Shown here piece by piece: positions 8,026 through 16,454 of a DNA stretch of 64,000 bases. The notes under the pieces were generated by a model, which was not told where the DNA came from, did no database searches, and saw only the letters and a list, made by a program, of their open reading frames with translations. Positions within the stretch are counted from its first letter, which is position 1. The number at the start of each line of letters is the position of its first letter. Location: positions 1,057,304-1,121,303 of the forward strand of contig NZ_JAODWD010000001.1 of NCBI RefSeq assembly GCF_025345615.1. Reading direction: 5' to 3'. A program made the position numbers and the translations under genes. Source of the stretch: Mycobacterium deserti. GTDB lineage: Bacteria > Actinomycetota > Actinomycetes > Mycobacteriales > Mycobacteriaceae.

Positions 8026-9191
8026 AGGTAACTCAACTCCTCGCGCAGGGACCGGGTGTAACCAGCCACGAGAAGCCGGCGGGGAATCGATGTGTGGTCC
8101 AGTGCGAAGTCTCGCGTGCGCTGCCAGACGGTGTTCGACGAGTGGTAGACCCGGCCGAGAGTTCTTGCGAATGAGGCGGTCCGAGCGGTCCGCGCCTCGC
8201 GCTGCTTCTCGAACGCCGCGAATGCGCCTCGCACCTGCTCGGAGTCGGTGAGATCGCGTCCGGATAGGTGCCGGTCGAGGTAGAAGCCGTCTTCGACCGC
8301 CATGCCCGCTCCATAGGCGGCGTACGGCGACGTCGGGTGCGCCGCATCACCGAGTACGGTGGCGCGGCCGTGGGACCAGCGCCGCAACCGGGGTCGGTCG
8401 ACGATCTCGCGCCGCAGGATGCGCTCGGTCGCGGTGGCGGCCAACAGCTCCGGCAGCGGACTGACCCAGCCGGCGAGGATGCGCTCAAGGTGAGTCCTGA
8501 CCTCACCGGTGAATGGCACTGCGCGCGGCCAGGGTTCGAGCACCCACCACTGCCAGGCCGGCCGACCCCTGTGCAGAATCGGCGACCAGCTGGCCTGCGT
8601 GTCGCGGTTGTGGCAGATGCGCCCCACCGTGCGGTCGGGCCCGTCGAGCTCGCAGTAGCCCTGCCAACACACGAACCCGTGATAGGTGAGCGGGCTTTGG
8701 CCGTGCAGTGTCCGCCGCACGGCCGAGTTGATACCGTCGGCGCCGATCAAGAGATCGGCCTCGGCGTGGCGACCATCGGCGAAGAACAGCCGGACGCGAC
8801 TCTCATCCTGGTCGAACCCGACCAGGTGCCGGTCGAGCTCGACGACTCCGTCAGGCATCGCGTCGCACATCCGCTCGTACAGGTCGGGCCGCAGCAGCCC
8901 GAAGAACGTTGCCCCAAAGTGCTTTTCGAGCTCAGGAATGGCTGGGAAGTCAGCTCGCACCCGACCGTCATATCTGCTGAACCCCAGTTGCGCCGGAGCG
9001 CCGAGTCCCTCGACGTTCACGCCGAGGCGCTGCAGTACGAGAAGGGGCGGCGTCGTCAGGCTCAATCCCGAACCGACGGCGCTCACTTCCGGCCGCCGTT
9101 CGTAGACGGTGACATCGTGACCGGAACGATGCAGGGCCAGGGCGGCACTCATCCCTCCGGGCCCCGCACCGACCACTGCGACTCGCGCCAT
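8022..9191 (-). CDS. FAD-dependent monooxygenase, first gene of the operon
   Basis: The 389-aa class A flavin hydroxylase has GAGPGG (8-13), the DG motif LLIGADGINSAVRR and the GD motif TVLGDAAHPTSPYAAYGAGMA. It differs clearly from the second hydroxylase in the operon (5491-6627), so the two are distinct lineages rather than a recent duplication. ATG 9191 has GAGG about nine bases upstream. A TAGAAT -10 at 9221-9226 is embedded in operator site B, so the whole five-gene operon (9191 to 4472) is probably repressed by the neighbouring TetR protein. Confidence 0.88.
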   Translation of the reverse strand: MARVAVVGAGPGGMSAALALHRSGHDVTVYERRPEVSAVGSGLSLTTPPLLVLQRLGVNVEGLGAPAQLGFSRYDGRVRADFPAIPELEKHFGATFFGLLRPDLYERMCDAMPDGVVELDRHLVGFDQDESRVRLFFADGRHAEADLLIGADGINSAVRRTLHGQSPLTYHGFVCWQGYCELDGPDRTVGRICHNRDTQASWSPILHRGRPAWQWWVLEPWPRAVPFTGEVRTHLERILAGWVSPLPELLAATATERILRREIVDRPRLRRWSHGRATVLGDAAHPTSPYAAYGAGMAVEDGFYLDRHLSGRDLTDSEQVRGAFAAFEKQREARTARTASFARTLGRVYHSSNTVWQRTRDFALDHTSIPRRLLVAGYTRSLREELSYL

Positions 9192-9208
9192 GCCACCGCC
9201 TCATCACG

Positions 9209-9226
9209 AACTAGAGGATTATTCTA
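9209..9226. promoter_or_regulatory. Operator site B of the putative TetR regulon, overlapping a -10 box
   Basis: AACTAGAG (9209-9216), five bases, then TTCTA (9222-9226) repeats the site A pattern. On the minus strand it contains TAGAAT (9226-9221), a good mycobacterial -10 for the five-gene operon starting at 9191. Binding there would block transcription. Confidence 0.6.
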
Positions 9227-9249
9227 ATTTGGTTGGTGAGCGTAAGCCG

Positions 9250-9278
9250 CAACGCCTGCGCCGTCAACGCCTGTGCCG
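9250..9278. repeat. Short tandem direct repeat
   Basis: CAACGCCTGCGCCG (9250-9263) is repeated as CAACGCCTGTGCCG (9265-9278) with one mismatch and a 15-base period. It lies between the stop of the TetR gene and the promoter of the hydroxylase operon. It may be a binding site or a chance duplication. Confidence 0.5.
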
Positions 9279-9289
9279 GGTTCGGCCTG

Positions 9290-9949
9290 TCAGTACCGCA
9301 GTTCGAGTAGATGCAGTGCGAGACCGACCAGCTCGTCCGCCAGGTGCTTCTCGTCCACGTCGGTGACGCCGAGCGGACCGAAAAGCAGTCGCTGATCGGC
9401 GATTCCGATCAGCAGCGAGAAGCCGAGGTCGATTGCGCGTTGCGGGTCCGCGGCGCCAATCCGGTCCCGATGTTCGAGCAACAACTCCGCGTAGCGCGTG
9501 GCGGCGAGGTGAAACATCTCGCGGCGGTGCGCGCGGAATTCCTCGTCGACACACGCCTGCGCGGCGGTCGCCCGGTACACCGGCCCCATGTCCTGGTAGG
9601 CCGTGAGCATCGCGCCGACCACGGCGGCCACGATGTCCTCGATCGCCGCGCCGACGAAGTTCTCGGCCTCGGTGACGCGCTCCAACTCAGCGCGGGCCCG
9701 CTCCTCGGTGCGCTCGCGCAGCAGCCGCAGAACGGCGTATTTGTCGCTGAAGCGGGCATAGAACGATCCAACTGTGCGGCCGGAGCGCTCGATGATCTCC
9801 ATGACGCCGATCTCGTGGAACAACTTGTCGCGGAGCAGTTCCTCCGTCGCGTCGAGGAATCGATTGACCGTCTCCTGACTGCGTGCCTGTCGCGCGCGCC
9901 GGACCGGCGCCGGCCTGGCCTGCCCTGCGGCAACGGATTTGCTCGCCAT
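9290..9949 (-). CDS. TetR-family transcriptional regulator, likely controller of the mce-linked catabolic regulon
   Basis: The 219-aa protein has an N-terminal TetR DNA-binding domain (about 20-75, helix-turn-helix at about 46-68, IERSGRTVGSFYARFSDKYA) and a C-terminal ligand domain. ATG 9949 has AAGGTGG upstream; the open frame continuing to 10000 is leader. It lies between the mce operon and the hydroxylase operon. One copy of the TAGAG-N5-TTCTA site lies in its own divergent promoter with mce, and two more control the other transcription units, the normal layout of a local autoregulated repressor. The inducer is presumably the pathway substrate or a CoA ester of it. Confidence 0.9.
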   Translation of the reverse strand: MASKSVAAGQARPAPVRRARQARSQETVNRFLDATEELLRDKLFHEIGVMEIIERSGRTVGSFYARFSDKYAVLRLLRERTEERARAELERVTEAENFVGAAIEDIVAAVVGAMLTAYQDMGPVYRATAAQACVDEEFRAHRREMFHLAATRYAELLLEHRDRIGAADPQRAIDLGFSLLIGIADQRLLFGPLGVTDVDEKHLADELVGLALHLLELRY

Positions 9950-10004
9950 GGACGCCCACCTTACGGCCGGCACCCTGCGCCGTCGGCGCCACCGTGGCAA
10001 AAAA

Positions 10005-10019
10005 TAGAAACTTGCTCTA
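10005..10019. promoter_or_regulatory. Operator site C of the putative TetR regulon (TetR/mce divergent promoter)
   Basis: TAGAA (10005-10009), five bases, CTCTA (10015-10019); read on the minus strand it becomes TAGAG-N5-TTCTA followed by a T-rich tract, closely matching site A. It contains a TCTATT that can act as the -10 of the TetR gene and lies just upstream of the mce promoter, so one site could control both. Confidence 0.6.
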
Positions 10020-10035
10020 GTTCGGCGATCGATGT

Positions 10036-10070
10036 GGTGTTATACATACACCAAGTCACCTGGTGTCTTT
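10036..10070 (+). promoter_or_regulatory. 35-bp promoter/leader element, copy 2 (mce operon)
   Basis: GGTGT, TATACAT, then the 19-bp near-palindrome ACACCAAGTCACCTGGTGT (10048-10066, one mismatch in the dyad) and CTTT. It differs from the copy at 1603-1637 at one base of 35. The ribosome site AGGGAG (10072-10077) follows directly and the TTG start is at 10085. Conservation of both sequence and spacing at two promoters argues for a shared control element. Confidence 0.7.
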
Positions 10071-10084
10071 TAGGGAGAGCGTTC

Positions 10085-10852
10085 TTGATCGCCAACAGCG
10101 TCGCCGCCAAGCCGGTCCGTGAGATCGGCCAGTTCCTGGCGATGGCTCTCGACACCGCCTGGCTGGCCACCAGGCGACCGTTCGCGTGGCGAGAGCTGGT
10201 GCTGCAGACCTGGTTCGTCGCCCGAGTCTCGCTCCTACCCACGCTCATGCTGGCAATTCCCTTCACCGTCCTCGGAGTGTTCACGCTCAACATCCTGCTG
10301 CTCGAATTCGGCGCAGCAGACTTCTCCGGCAGCGGTACCGCGCTCGCGGCCGTCACGCAGATCGGTCCGCTCGTCACCGTGCTGGTCGTCGCGGGCGCCG
10401 GCGCCACCGCGATGTGCGCCGACCTTGGCGCCCGGACCATCCGTGAGGAGCTCGACGCCCTGCGCGTGCTGGGCATCAACCCGATTCAGTCGCTGGTCGT
10501 GCCGCGGGTCATCGCAGCCACCGTCGCGGCGCTGCTGCTGTCCTCGCTCGTCACGCTGACGGGCCTCATCGGCGGGTTCGCGTTCTCGGTGTTCGGTCAG
10601 CACGTGACACCAGGCACGTTCGCGGCGGGGCTCACCCTCCTGACCGGGTTGCCGGAGCTGATCATCTCCGCGGTCAAGGCCGCCCTCTTCGGGCTGTCCG
10701 CCGGACTGATCGCCTGCTACAAAGGCATCTCGGTGGGCGGCGGCCCCGCGGGTGTCGGCAATGCCGTGAACGAAACCGTGGTGTTCTCGTTCGTGGCGCT
10801 GTTCGTGATCAACGTGGTCGTCACCGCCGTCGGCGTCGAGGTGACGATGTGA
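10085..10852 (+). CDS. yrbEA: YrbEA-type permease of an Mce lipid importer
   Basis: The 255-aa MlaE-like membrane protein has about five hydrophobic helices and the MlaE signature region with EELDALRVLGINPIQSLVVP. It pairs with YrbEB to form the inner-membrane channel of the Mce complex, powered by an MceG ATPase that is not in this window. The start is TTG 10085, preceded by AGGGAG at 10072-10077; the long frame upstream is not coding. It is the first gene of an eight-gene operon (yrbEA, yrbEB, mceA-F) with four-base overlaps. Confidence 0.93.
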   Translation: MIANSVAAKPVREIGQFLAMALDTAWLATRRPFAWRELVLQTWFVARVSLLPTLMLAIPFTVLGVFTLNILLLEFGAADFSGSGTALAAVTQIGPLVTVLVVAGAGATAMCADLGARTIREELDALRVLGINPIQSLVVPRVIAATVAALLLSSLVTLTGLIGGFAFSVFGQHVTPGTFAAGLTLLTGLPELIISAVKAALFGLSAGLIACYKGISVGGGPAGVGNAVNETVVFSFVALFVINVVVTAVGVEVTM

Positions 10853-11703
10853 CCGTCAGCCTGCCCAGCCCGCTGAGGCCACGGCTGAACCGCACCTTCC
10901 GGCGGTTCGGTGCGGAGTGGAACAGGGTCGGTCGCCAGGCCGAGTTCTACGCCGAAACGCTGGGCGCGGTGGGCGATGCATTCACCCGCTACAAAAAGGA
11001 GATTTTGCGGCTGATCGCTCAGATGGGCCTCGGCACAGGGGCATTGGCGCTTATTGGCGGGGCTACCGTCATCGTCGGATTCATCACGTTGTCGGCGGGC
11101 GCCATCATCGCGGTTCAGGGTTACAACTCACTTGCCGGCATTGGCATCGAAGCACTGACCGGTTTCGCGTCGGCCTACCTCAACGTCCGGTTGATCGCCC
11201 CGCTGACCGCGGGCATCGGACTGGCGGCGACCATCGGCGCGGGCGCCACCGCGCAATTGGGCGCCATGCGCATCAGCGAGGAGATCGACGCGCTCGAGGT
11301 GATGGGCATCCGGTCGGTTGCCTACCTGGCCTCGACGCGACTGGTGGCGGGCGTACTCGTGGTCGTGCCGCTGTACTGCATCGCCGTCGTGATGTCCTTC
11401 GTCGCCGCGCGTGCGGGCACGACCATCGCCTATGGGCAGTCCACCGGCGTGTACGACCACTACTTCCGCACTTTTCTCAATCCGACCGATCTGGTCTGGT
11501 CCTTCCTGCAGGCGATCCTGATGGCAGTGGTGGTGATGCTCGTGCACACCTACTACGGCTTCACCGCGACGGGCGGTCCCGCCGGGGTAGGTGAGGCGGT
11601 GGGCCGTGCGGTGCGGGCGTCGTTGGTGTCGACGGTCCTCGTCACGTTGTGCGTGTCCCTGACCGTCTACGGCCAGTCCGGCAACTTCAACTTCGCAGGA
11701 TGA
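10849..11703 (+). CDS. yrbEB: YrbEB-type permease of an Mce lipid importer
   Basis: The 284-aa MlaE-family permease is the second of the pair. A basic N-terminal segment precedes several membrane helices, and the signature EEIDALEVMGIRSVAYL follows the AQLGAMRISEE turn. The GTG at 10849 overlaps the yrbEA stop (GTGA). Together with YrbEA it should form the transmembrane heterodimer beneath the Mce hexamer. Confidence 0.93.
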   Translation: MTVSLPSPLRPRLNRTFRRFGAEWNRVGRQAEFYAETLGAVGDAFTRYKKEILRLIAQMGLGTGALALIGGATVIVGFITLSAGAIIAVQGYNSLAGIGIEALTGFASAYLNVRLIAPLTAGIGLAATIGAGATAQLGAMRISEEIDALEVMGIRSVAYLASTRLVAGVLVVVPLYCIAVVMSFVAARAGTTIAYGQSTGVYDHYFRTFLNPTDLVWSFLQAILMAVVVMLVHTYYGFTATGGPAGVGEAVGRAVRASLVSTVLVTLCVSLTVYGQSGNFNFAG

Positions 11704-12962
11704 GCGGGATGGACACGCGCCGCGGTCGCCGCTTACGCCCCGCTTGGTGGACGGTGATCCTGCTGGTGGTCGTCGGCGGCGTCTTTGCGTTCACGACCGC
11801 TTCGTTCACCGGGGTGTTCCGGTCCTTCGTTCCGGTGACGTTGACGTCCGACCGCGCCGGACTGGTGATGGAGTCGGGCGCCAAGGTCAAATTGCGCGGG
11901 GTACAGGTGGGGCGCGTCGGCGGAATCGACAGCACCGGAACGCACGTCGCGCTGAGCTTGCAGATCGATCCGGACGAAGTGCAGTTCATCCCCGCCAATG
12001 TGGGCGCCGAGATCAAGGCGACGACTGTGTTCGGCGCGAAGTTCGTCGACCTCGTCTACCCCGAGGAGCCCAGCCGCGACACTCTGGCACCGGGTGCGGT
12101 TCTGCGCTCCCGTAACGTCAGCACCGAGGTCAACACGGTCTTCGAGAACCTCGTCGGGGTACTCGACCAGATCGACCCGCCGAAGCTGAACGCGATCCTG
12201 AGCAGCGTGGCTGAGGCGGTGCGCGGCCGTGGTGCAGAGATCGGGGAAGCGGCCACCGAAGCCAACGAAGTGCTGACCGCCCTCAACGCGCGCAGCCCGG
12301 CGTTGGCACAGAATTGGTTGTCGCTCAGAGGTTTCAGCGATGCATACGGTGCCGCCGCGCAGGATCTGGTCACCATACTTGAGACGGCGAGCGCCACGGC
12401 GACGACGATCGCGGACCGCGCCGCCCAGCTGGATGCGTTGCTACTCAACATGATCGGTTTCACCGGAAGCGGCATCGAGTTGTTGGCCACCAACCAGGAG
12501 AATCTCGTGCGCGCCGTCGACGTGCTCAAGCCGACCACCGGTCTGGTGTACAAGTACAACCCCACTTACACCTGCCTACTACTGGGAGCACAGTGGTATC
12601 TGGACAACGGCGGCAACAGAATCGGCGCCGACGGGCGTACCGGGGTGATCGACGCCGGCCTCGGCCTCGGCGACGACCCGTATCGCTATCCCGACAACCT
12701 TCCGATCATCGGGGCCACCGGTGGCCCCGGCGGTAAGCCCGGATGCGGATCGCTGCCCGATGCGTCGAAGAACTACCCGGTGCGGTATCTGGTCACCGAC
12801 ACCGGCTTCGGCACCGGCGTGGACGTGCGCACGAATCACGGCATCGGTCATCCCTGGTGGGTTAACTACCTCCCGGTGACCCGCGCCGTGCCCGAGCCGC
12901 CCAGCGTGCGCGGTGAGGGTCCGCCGGCTCCCGGGCCCGTGCTGCCACCGGGTGTGCCGTGA
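11700..12962 (+). CDS. mceA: MceA-family substrate-binding subunit
   Basis: The 420-aa Mce protein has one N-terminal membrane anchor (about 15-38), an MCE beta-barrel domain (about 45-125, with GVQVGRVGGID) and a long helical tail. A cysteine-containing C-terminal region ends in a proline-rich stretch after residue 395. ATG 11700 overlaps the yrbEB stop (ATGA); Met at 11709 is an alternative. Six different Mce subunits (A-F) usually assemble as a hetero-hexameric tube across the periplasm that carries lipids. The transported molecule for this paralogue is unknown. Confidence 0.92.
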   Translation: MSGMDTRRGRRLRPAWWTVILLVVVGGVFAFTTASFTGVFRSFVPVTLTSDRAGLVMESGAKVKLRGVQVGRVGGIDSTGTHVALSLQIDPDEVQFIPANVGAEIKATTVFGAKFVDLVYPEEPSRDTLAPGAVLRSRNVSTEVNTVFENLVGVLDQIDPPKLNAILSSVAEAVRGRGAEIGEAATEANEVLTALNARSPALAQNWLSLRGFSDAYGAAAQDLVTILETASATATTIADRAAQLDALLLNMIGFTGSGIELLATNQENLVRAVDVLKPTTGLVYKYNPTYTCLLLGAQWYLDNGGNRIGADGRTGVIDAGLGLGDDPYRYPDNLPIIGATGGPGGKPGCGSLPDASKNYPVRYLVTDTGFGTGVDVRTNHGIGHPWWVNYLPVTRAVPEPPSVRGEGPPAPGPVLPPGVP

Positions 12963-14002
12963 CCGGGCGGGGACGCGGCGACGGGTTGCGGTCCGCGGCA
13001 TGGCGGTTGGCCGTCTTCGCCACAGTCTGTTCACTCGGCGGATTTGCGATGGTGGCGGTCTTCGGCCAACTGCGGTTCAACGAGAACGTCGATTACGGAG
13101 CGGATTTCGTCAATGTCTCTGGACTGGAGGAGGGGAACTTCGTCCGGATCGCGGGGGTGGAGGTCGGCAAGGTCGAGCACATCACCGTGCAGCCCGACTC
13201 GCGGGTGTCGGTCAGGTTCAGCGTCGATGAGTCCGTGCTGCTCACCGAGGGCACCCGGGCACTGATCCGCTACGACAACCTCATCGGCGGGCGGTTCCTC
13301 GAATTGCAGGAGGGCGCGGGGGCACCCAGACGGCTGTCCCCGGGAGAGACGATCGGCGTGGCGAACACCGAACCCGCGTTGGATCTCGACGCGCTGATCG
13401 GCGGATTCCGGCCGTTGTTCCGTGCTCTGGATCCCGAGCAGGTCAACGCGCTGGCGGGGCAACTGGTCGCCGTTTTCCAAGGCCAGGGACCCACAGTGGA
13501 GGCGTTCCTTGCGCGGACCGCCGCGCTGACCGGCTCGCTGGCCGACCGCGACCAGCTTTTGACCCAGGTCATCGACAACCTCAGCACCGTCCTGAATTCG
13601 CTTGCCGACCAGAGCGATCGCTTCGGTGCCGCCGTGGACTCGCTGTCCGATCTCATCTCGGGTCTTTCCGACCGAAGGTCGGAGATCGCGACAGGCCTCG
13701 CCTACACCGACGCTGCAGCGTCCTCGATCGCCGACCTCCTATCGCGCGCCCGCGAGCCGGCGCACCGCGTGGTCGAACAAGTCGACCGCACAGCCGATCT
13801 CGTGATGGCCGATCGCGAATATTTCGACGACCTGCTCAACACGCTGCCCGACGCCTACCGCATCCTGTCGCGCCAGGGCATCTACGGCGACTACTTCAGC
13901 TTCTACCTTTGCGATCTGTTGCTGAAAGTCAACGGCAAGGGCGGCCAACCGGTGTACATCAAGGTTGCAGGCCAGAGCACGGGGCGGTGCGCGCCCAAGT
14001 GA
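12959..14002 (+). CDS. mceB: MceB-family subunit
   Basis: The 347-aa protein has an N-terminal anchor (about 14-37), an MCE domain (about 40-120, with RIAGVEVGKVEHI) and the helical needle region, ending in a short cysteine-containing tail. GTG 12959 overlaps the mceA stop by four bases. Length and order match MceB of mycobacterial mce operons. Confidence 0.92.
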   Translation: MTGRGRGDGLRSAAWRLAVFATVCSLGGFAMVAVFGQLRFNENVDYGADFVNVSGLEEGNFVRIAGVEVGKVEHITVQPDSRVSVRFSVDESVLLTEGTRALIRYDNLIGGRFLELQEGAGAPRRLSPGETIGVANTEPALDLDALIGGFRPLFRALDPEQVNALAGQLVAVFQGQGPTVEAFLARTAALTGSLADRDQLLTQVIDNLSTVLNSLADQSDRFGAAVDSLSDLISGLSDRRSEIATGLAYTDAAASSIADLLSRAREPAHRVVEQVDRTADLVMADREYFDDLLNTLPDAYRILSRQGIYGDYFSFYLCDLLLKVNGKGGQPVYIKVAGQSTGRCAPK

Positions 14003-15207
14003 GGTTCTTCTCCGAACGCAATCCCATGGTCATCGGAATCGTCGGCATCGTGGCGGTCGCCGCAGCACTGCTGCTGGCGCCCCAGTACCAGAAGCTGGCG
14101 CTCCTGAATCCCGGGTCGAAGTACTCCGCCTACTTCGCCGAGGCAGGTGGGCTCGCCTCGGGCGCGGCTGTGCAGGTGTCCGGCTACCGCGTCGGAGAGG
14201 TGTCGGCGGTGTCGTTGGACGGCCAGCAGGTGTTGGTCGTCTTCGAGGTGGACGACGGCATCCGCCTCGGCGAGCGGACCGAAGCCGCCATCAAGGCCAG
14301 AACCCTGCTCGGGGCAAAGGTTCTCGAACTCACCCCGCGCGGCACCGGACGTTTGACCGACCCCATCCCCGTCGACCGCACGACATCGCCCTATCAGTTG
14401 GCCGACGCGATCGGCGACCTCAGCACGACCATCGAGGGCCTCGACACCGACGAGTTGTCAAACGCGCTGGCCACGCTCTCGGATACGTTTTCGACCACCC
14501 CGCCGGCGCTGCAAGCCGCGGTGAGCAATGTCGGTCGCCTCTCTGAACTGCTGAACTCGCGTGATGCGCAGGTACGGAACCTGTTGTCCACCGCCGCCAA
14601 AGCGACCACCGTGCTGGCCGAGCGGACCGACCGGGTCGCCGCGCTCATCGAACAGACGAACGCCCTTCTGGCCGCGCTGCGCGAGCAGAGCGCGGCACTG
14701 GACACCATCTCGGCAGACCTCGCTGCCATGGCGAGGCAGTTGTCGGGGTTCGTCGCCGACAACCGTGCGACACTGCGCCCCGCGCTGGACAAGCTGAACG
14801 GCGTCCTGGCCATTCTGGACAACCGCAAGGGGCAGCTTCAGAAGTCGCTGAAGCTGCTCAACGCCTATCAGATGTCGCTGGGAGAGGCCGTGTCGTCGGG
14901 CCCGTTCTTCAACTCTTATGTCGCCAACCTGCTGCCCGGCCAGTTCTTGCAACCCTTCATCGACGCCGCGTTCTCCGACCTCGGCCTGGATCCCCATGTG
15001 ATGACCCCGTCGGAGTTGACCGATCCTCAGACGGGCCAGCCCGGCACTCCCGCACTGCCCGTACCGTATCCGCGAACGGGGCAGGGCGGACCACCCAGAC
15101 TCACCCTGCCCGACGCCATCACCGGAGTGCCCGGTGACCCGCGCTATCCGTACCGGGAACCGGTGCCCGCACCACCCCCCGGTGGGCCACCGCCAGGAGC
15201 GCCGTGA
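13999..15207 (+). CDS. mceC: MceC-family subunit with proline-rich C-terminus
   Basis: The 402-aa protein has an N-terminal hydrophobic anchor (about 10-27, VIGIVGIVAVAAALLL), an MCE domain (VQVSGYRVGEVSAVSL), a long alpha-helical region and a tail of about 50 residues rich in proline. The start is GTG 13999, overlapping the mceB stop; the frame is open to 13909 but lies inside mceB. Proline-rich ends are common in MceC/MceD-type subunits and may contact the cell wall. Confidence 0.92.
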   Translation: MRFFSERNPMVIGIVGIVAVAAALLLAPQYQKLALLNPGSKYSAYFAEAGGLASGAAVQVSGYRVGEVSAVSLDGQQVLVVFEVDDGIRLGERTEAAIKARTLLGAKVLELTPRGTGRLTDPIPVDRTTSPYQLADAIGDLSTTIEGLDTDELSNALATLSDTFSTTPPALQAAVSNVGRLSELLNSRDAQVRNLLSTAAKATTVLAERTDRVAALIEQTNALLAALREQSAALDTISADLAAMARQLSGFVADNRATLRPALDKLNGVLAILDNRKGQLQKSLKLLNAYQMSLGEAVSSGPFFNSYVANLLPGQFLQPFIDAAFSDLGLDPHVMTPSELTDPQTGQPGTPALPVPYPRTGQGGPPRLTLPDAITGVPGDPRYPYREPVPAPPPGGPPPGAP

Positions 15208-16454
15208 CCAGGCTGCGAAACGTTCGAGCAACACTGGCCGTCACGCTCGTGCTCACGCTGATCGCCGGTGTGGTGCAGACCTTTGTCCTGACCGCGCCCG
15301 GCCACACGCGGCTGGTGGCGTACTTCGCCAACAGCAACGGCATATTCGTCGGCGACGAGGTGCGGATCCTCGGTATCCCGGTCGGCGAGATCACCGAGAT
15401 CACCCCTGAACCGCAGCGCGCCCGGATCACCTTCCAGGTTGACTCGCGCTACCGCATACCAGCTGACGTCAAGGCGGTGATCCTGTCGCCGTCGTTGGTC
15501 ACCGCTCGCGCGGTGGCACTGACCCCGCCGTACGGAGGGGGCGTCGCGCTCTCCGACGGTGCGGTGATTCCCGAGACGCGCACTGCCGTCCCGGTGGAAT
15601 GGGACGACGTTCGCGTGCAACTGGAGAAGCTGACCGAAACACTGCAGCCCAGCCAGCCCGGCGGGTTGAGCACGATGGGAGCGTTCGTCACCACCGTCGC
15701 GGACAACGTGCGTGGACGGGGGCCCGACATCCGCAGTACCGTAATCGAGCTCTCCGAGGCCCTTTCGGCACTCGGCGATCACAGCGGTGACGTCTTCGCG
15801 ACGGTCAAGAACCTGTCGACCCTGGTGTCCGGGCTCAGTGCGAGCACCGAGCTGATGCAGCAGCTCAACATCAACCTGGCGGCGGTGACGGCGCTGCTCG
15901 CTAACGGATCGGACGAAGTGGCACAGGCACTTTCGACGCTCAACGCGGCCGCCGTCGACGTGCGGGCCTTCGTCGCCGACAACCGCGAGGCACTGGGCAC
16001 CACGACCGATCACCTCGCACTGATCTCCGCCGCGCTCGTGGAGAGCCTCGGGGATGTCAAACAGGCGCTGCACATCACCCCCAATACCGCGGCCAACTTC
16101 GCGAACGTCTACCAGCCCGCCCAGGGCGGCATCAGCGCGGCCTTGGCCTTGAACAACTTCGCCAATCCGATCAGCTTCCTGTGCGGGGCGATCCAGGCTG
16201 CGTCGCGGCTCGGGGCCGAGCAATCGGCCAAGCTGTGCGTTCAGTACCTCGCGCCGATCGTCAAGAACCGTCAGCTCAATTTCCTGCCGCTCGGTGTCAA
16301 CCCGTTCGTCGGCGCAACCGCGAGACCCAACGAAATCACCTACAGCGAGGACAGATTGCGGCCGATTCACACTCCGCCGGCGCAGCCGCGTGTCGCCACC
16401 GACCCTACCCACGGCATCGAAGGAATCATGGCGCCGCCAGGAGTGGGCCCGTGA
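15204..16454 (+). CDS. mceD: MceD-family subunit
   Basis: The 416-aa protein has an N-terminal anchor (about 8-28), an MCE domain (VRILGIPVGEITEI) and a long helical segment. It ends in a region with two cysteines (FLCGAIQ and KLCVQYL), probably a disulfide in the periplasm. GTG 15204 overlaps the mceC stop. It is the fourth of six Mce subunits in an unbroken operon. Confidence 0.92.
   Translation: MTRLRNVRATLAVTLVLTLIAGVVQTFVLTAPGHTRLVAYFANSNGIFVGDEVRILGIPVGEITEITPEPQRARITFQVDSRYRIPADVKAVILSPSLVTARAVALTPPYGGGVALSDGAVIPETRTAVPVEWDDVRVQLEKLTETLQPSQPGGLSTMGAFVTTVADNVRGRGPDIRSTVIELSEALSALGDHSGDVFATVKNLSTLVSGLSASTELMQQLNINLAAVTALLANGSDEVAQALSTLNAAAVDVRAFVADNREALGTTTDHLALISAALVESLGDVKQALHITPNTAANFANVYQPAQGGISAALALNNFANPISFLCGAIQAASRLGAEQSAKLCVQYLAPIVKNRQLNFLPLGVNPFVGATARPNEITYSEDRLRPIHTPPAQPRVATDPTHGIEGIMAPPGVGP

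Noticed and set aside
8022..9191. Idea that the two FAD hydroxylases are a recent tandem duplication
   Set aside because: Their motifs are alike but the rest of the sequences differ strongly, so they are separate lineages.
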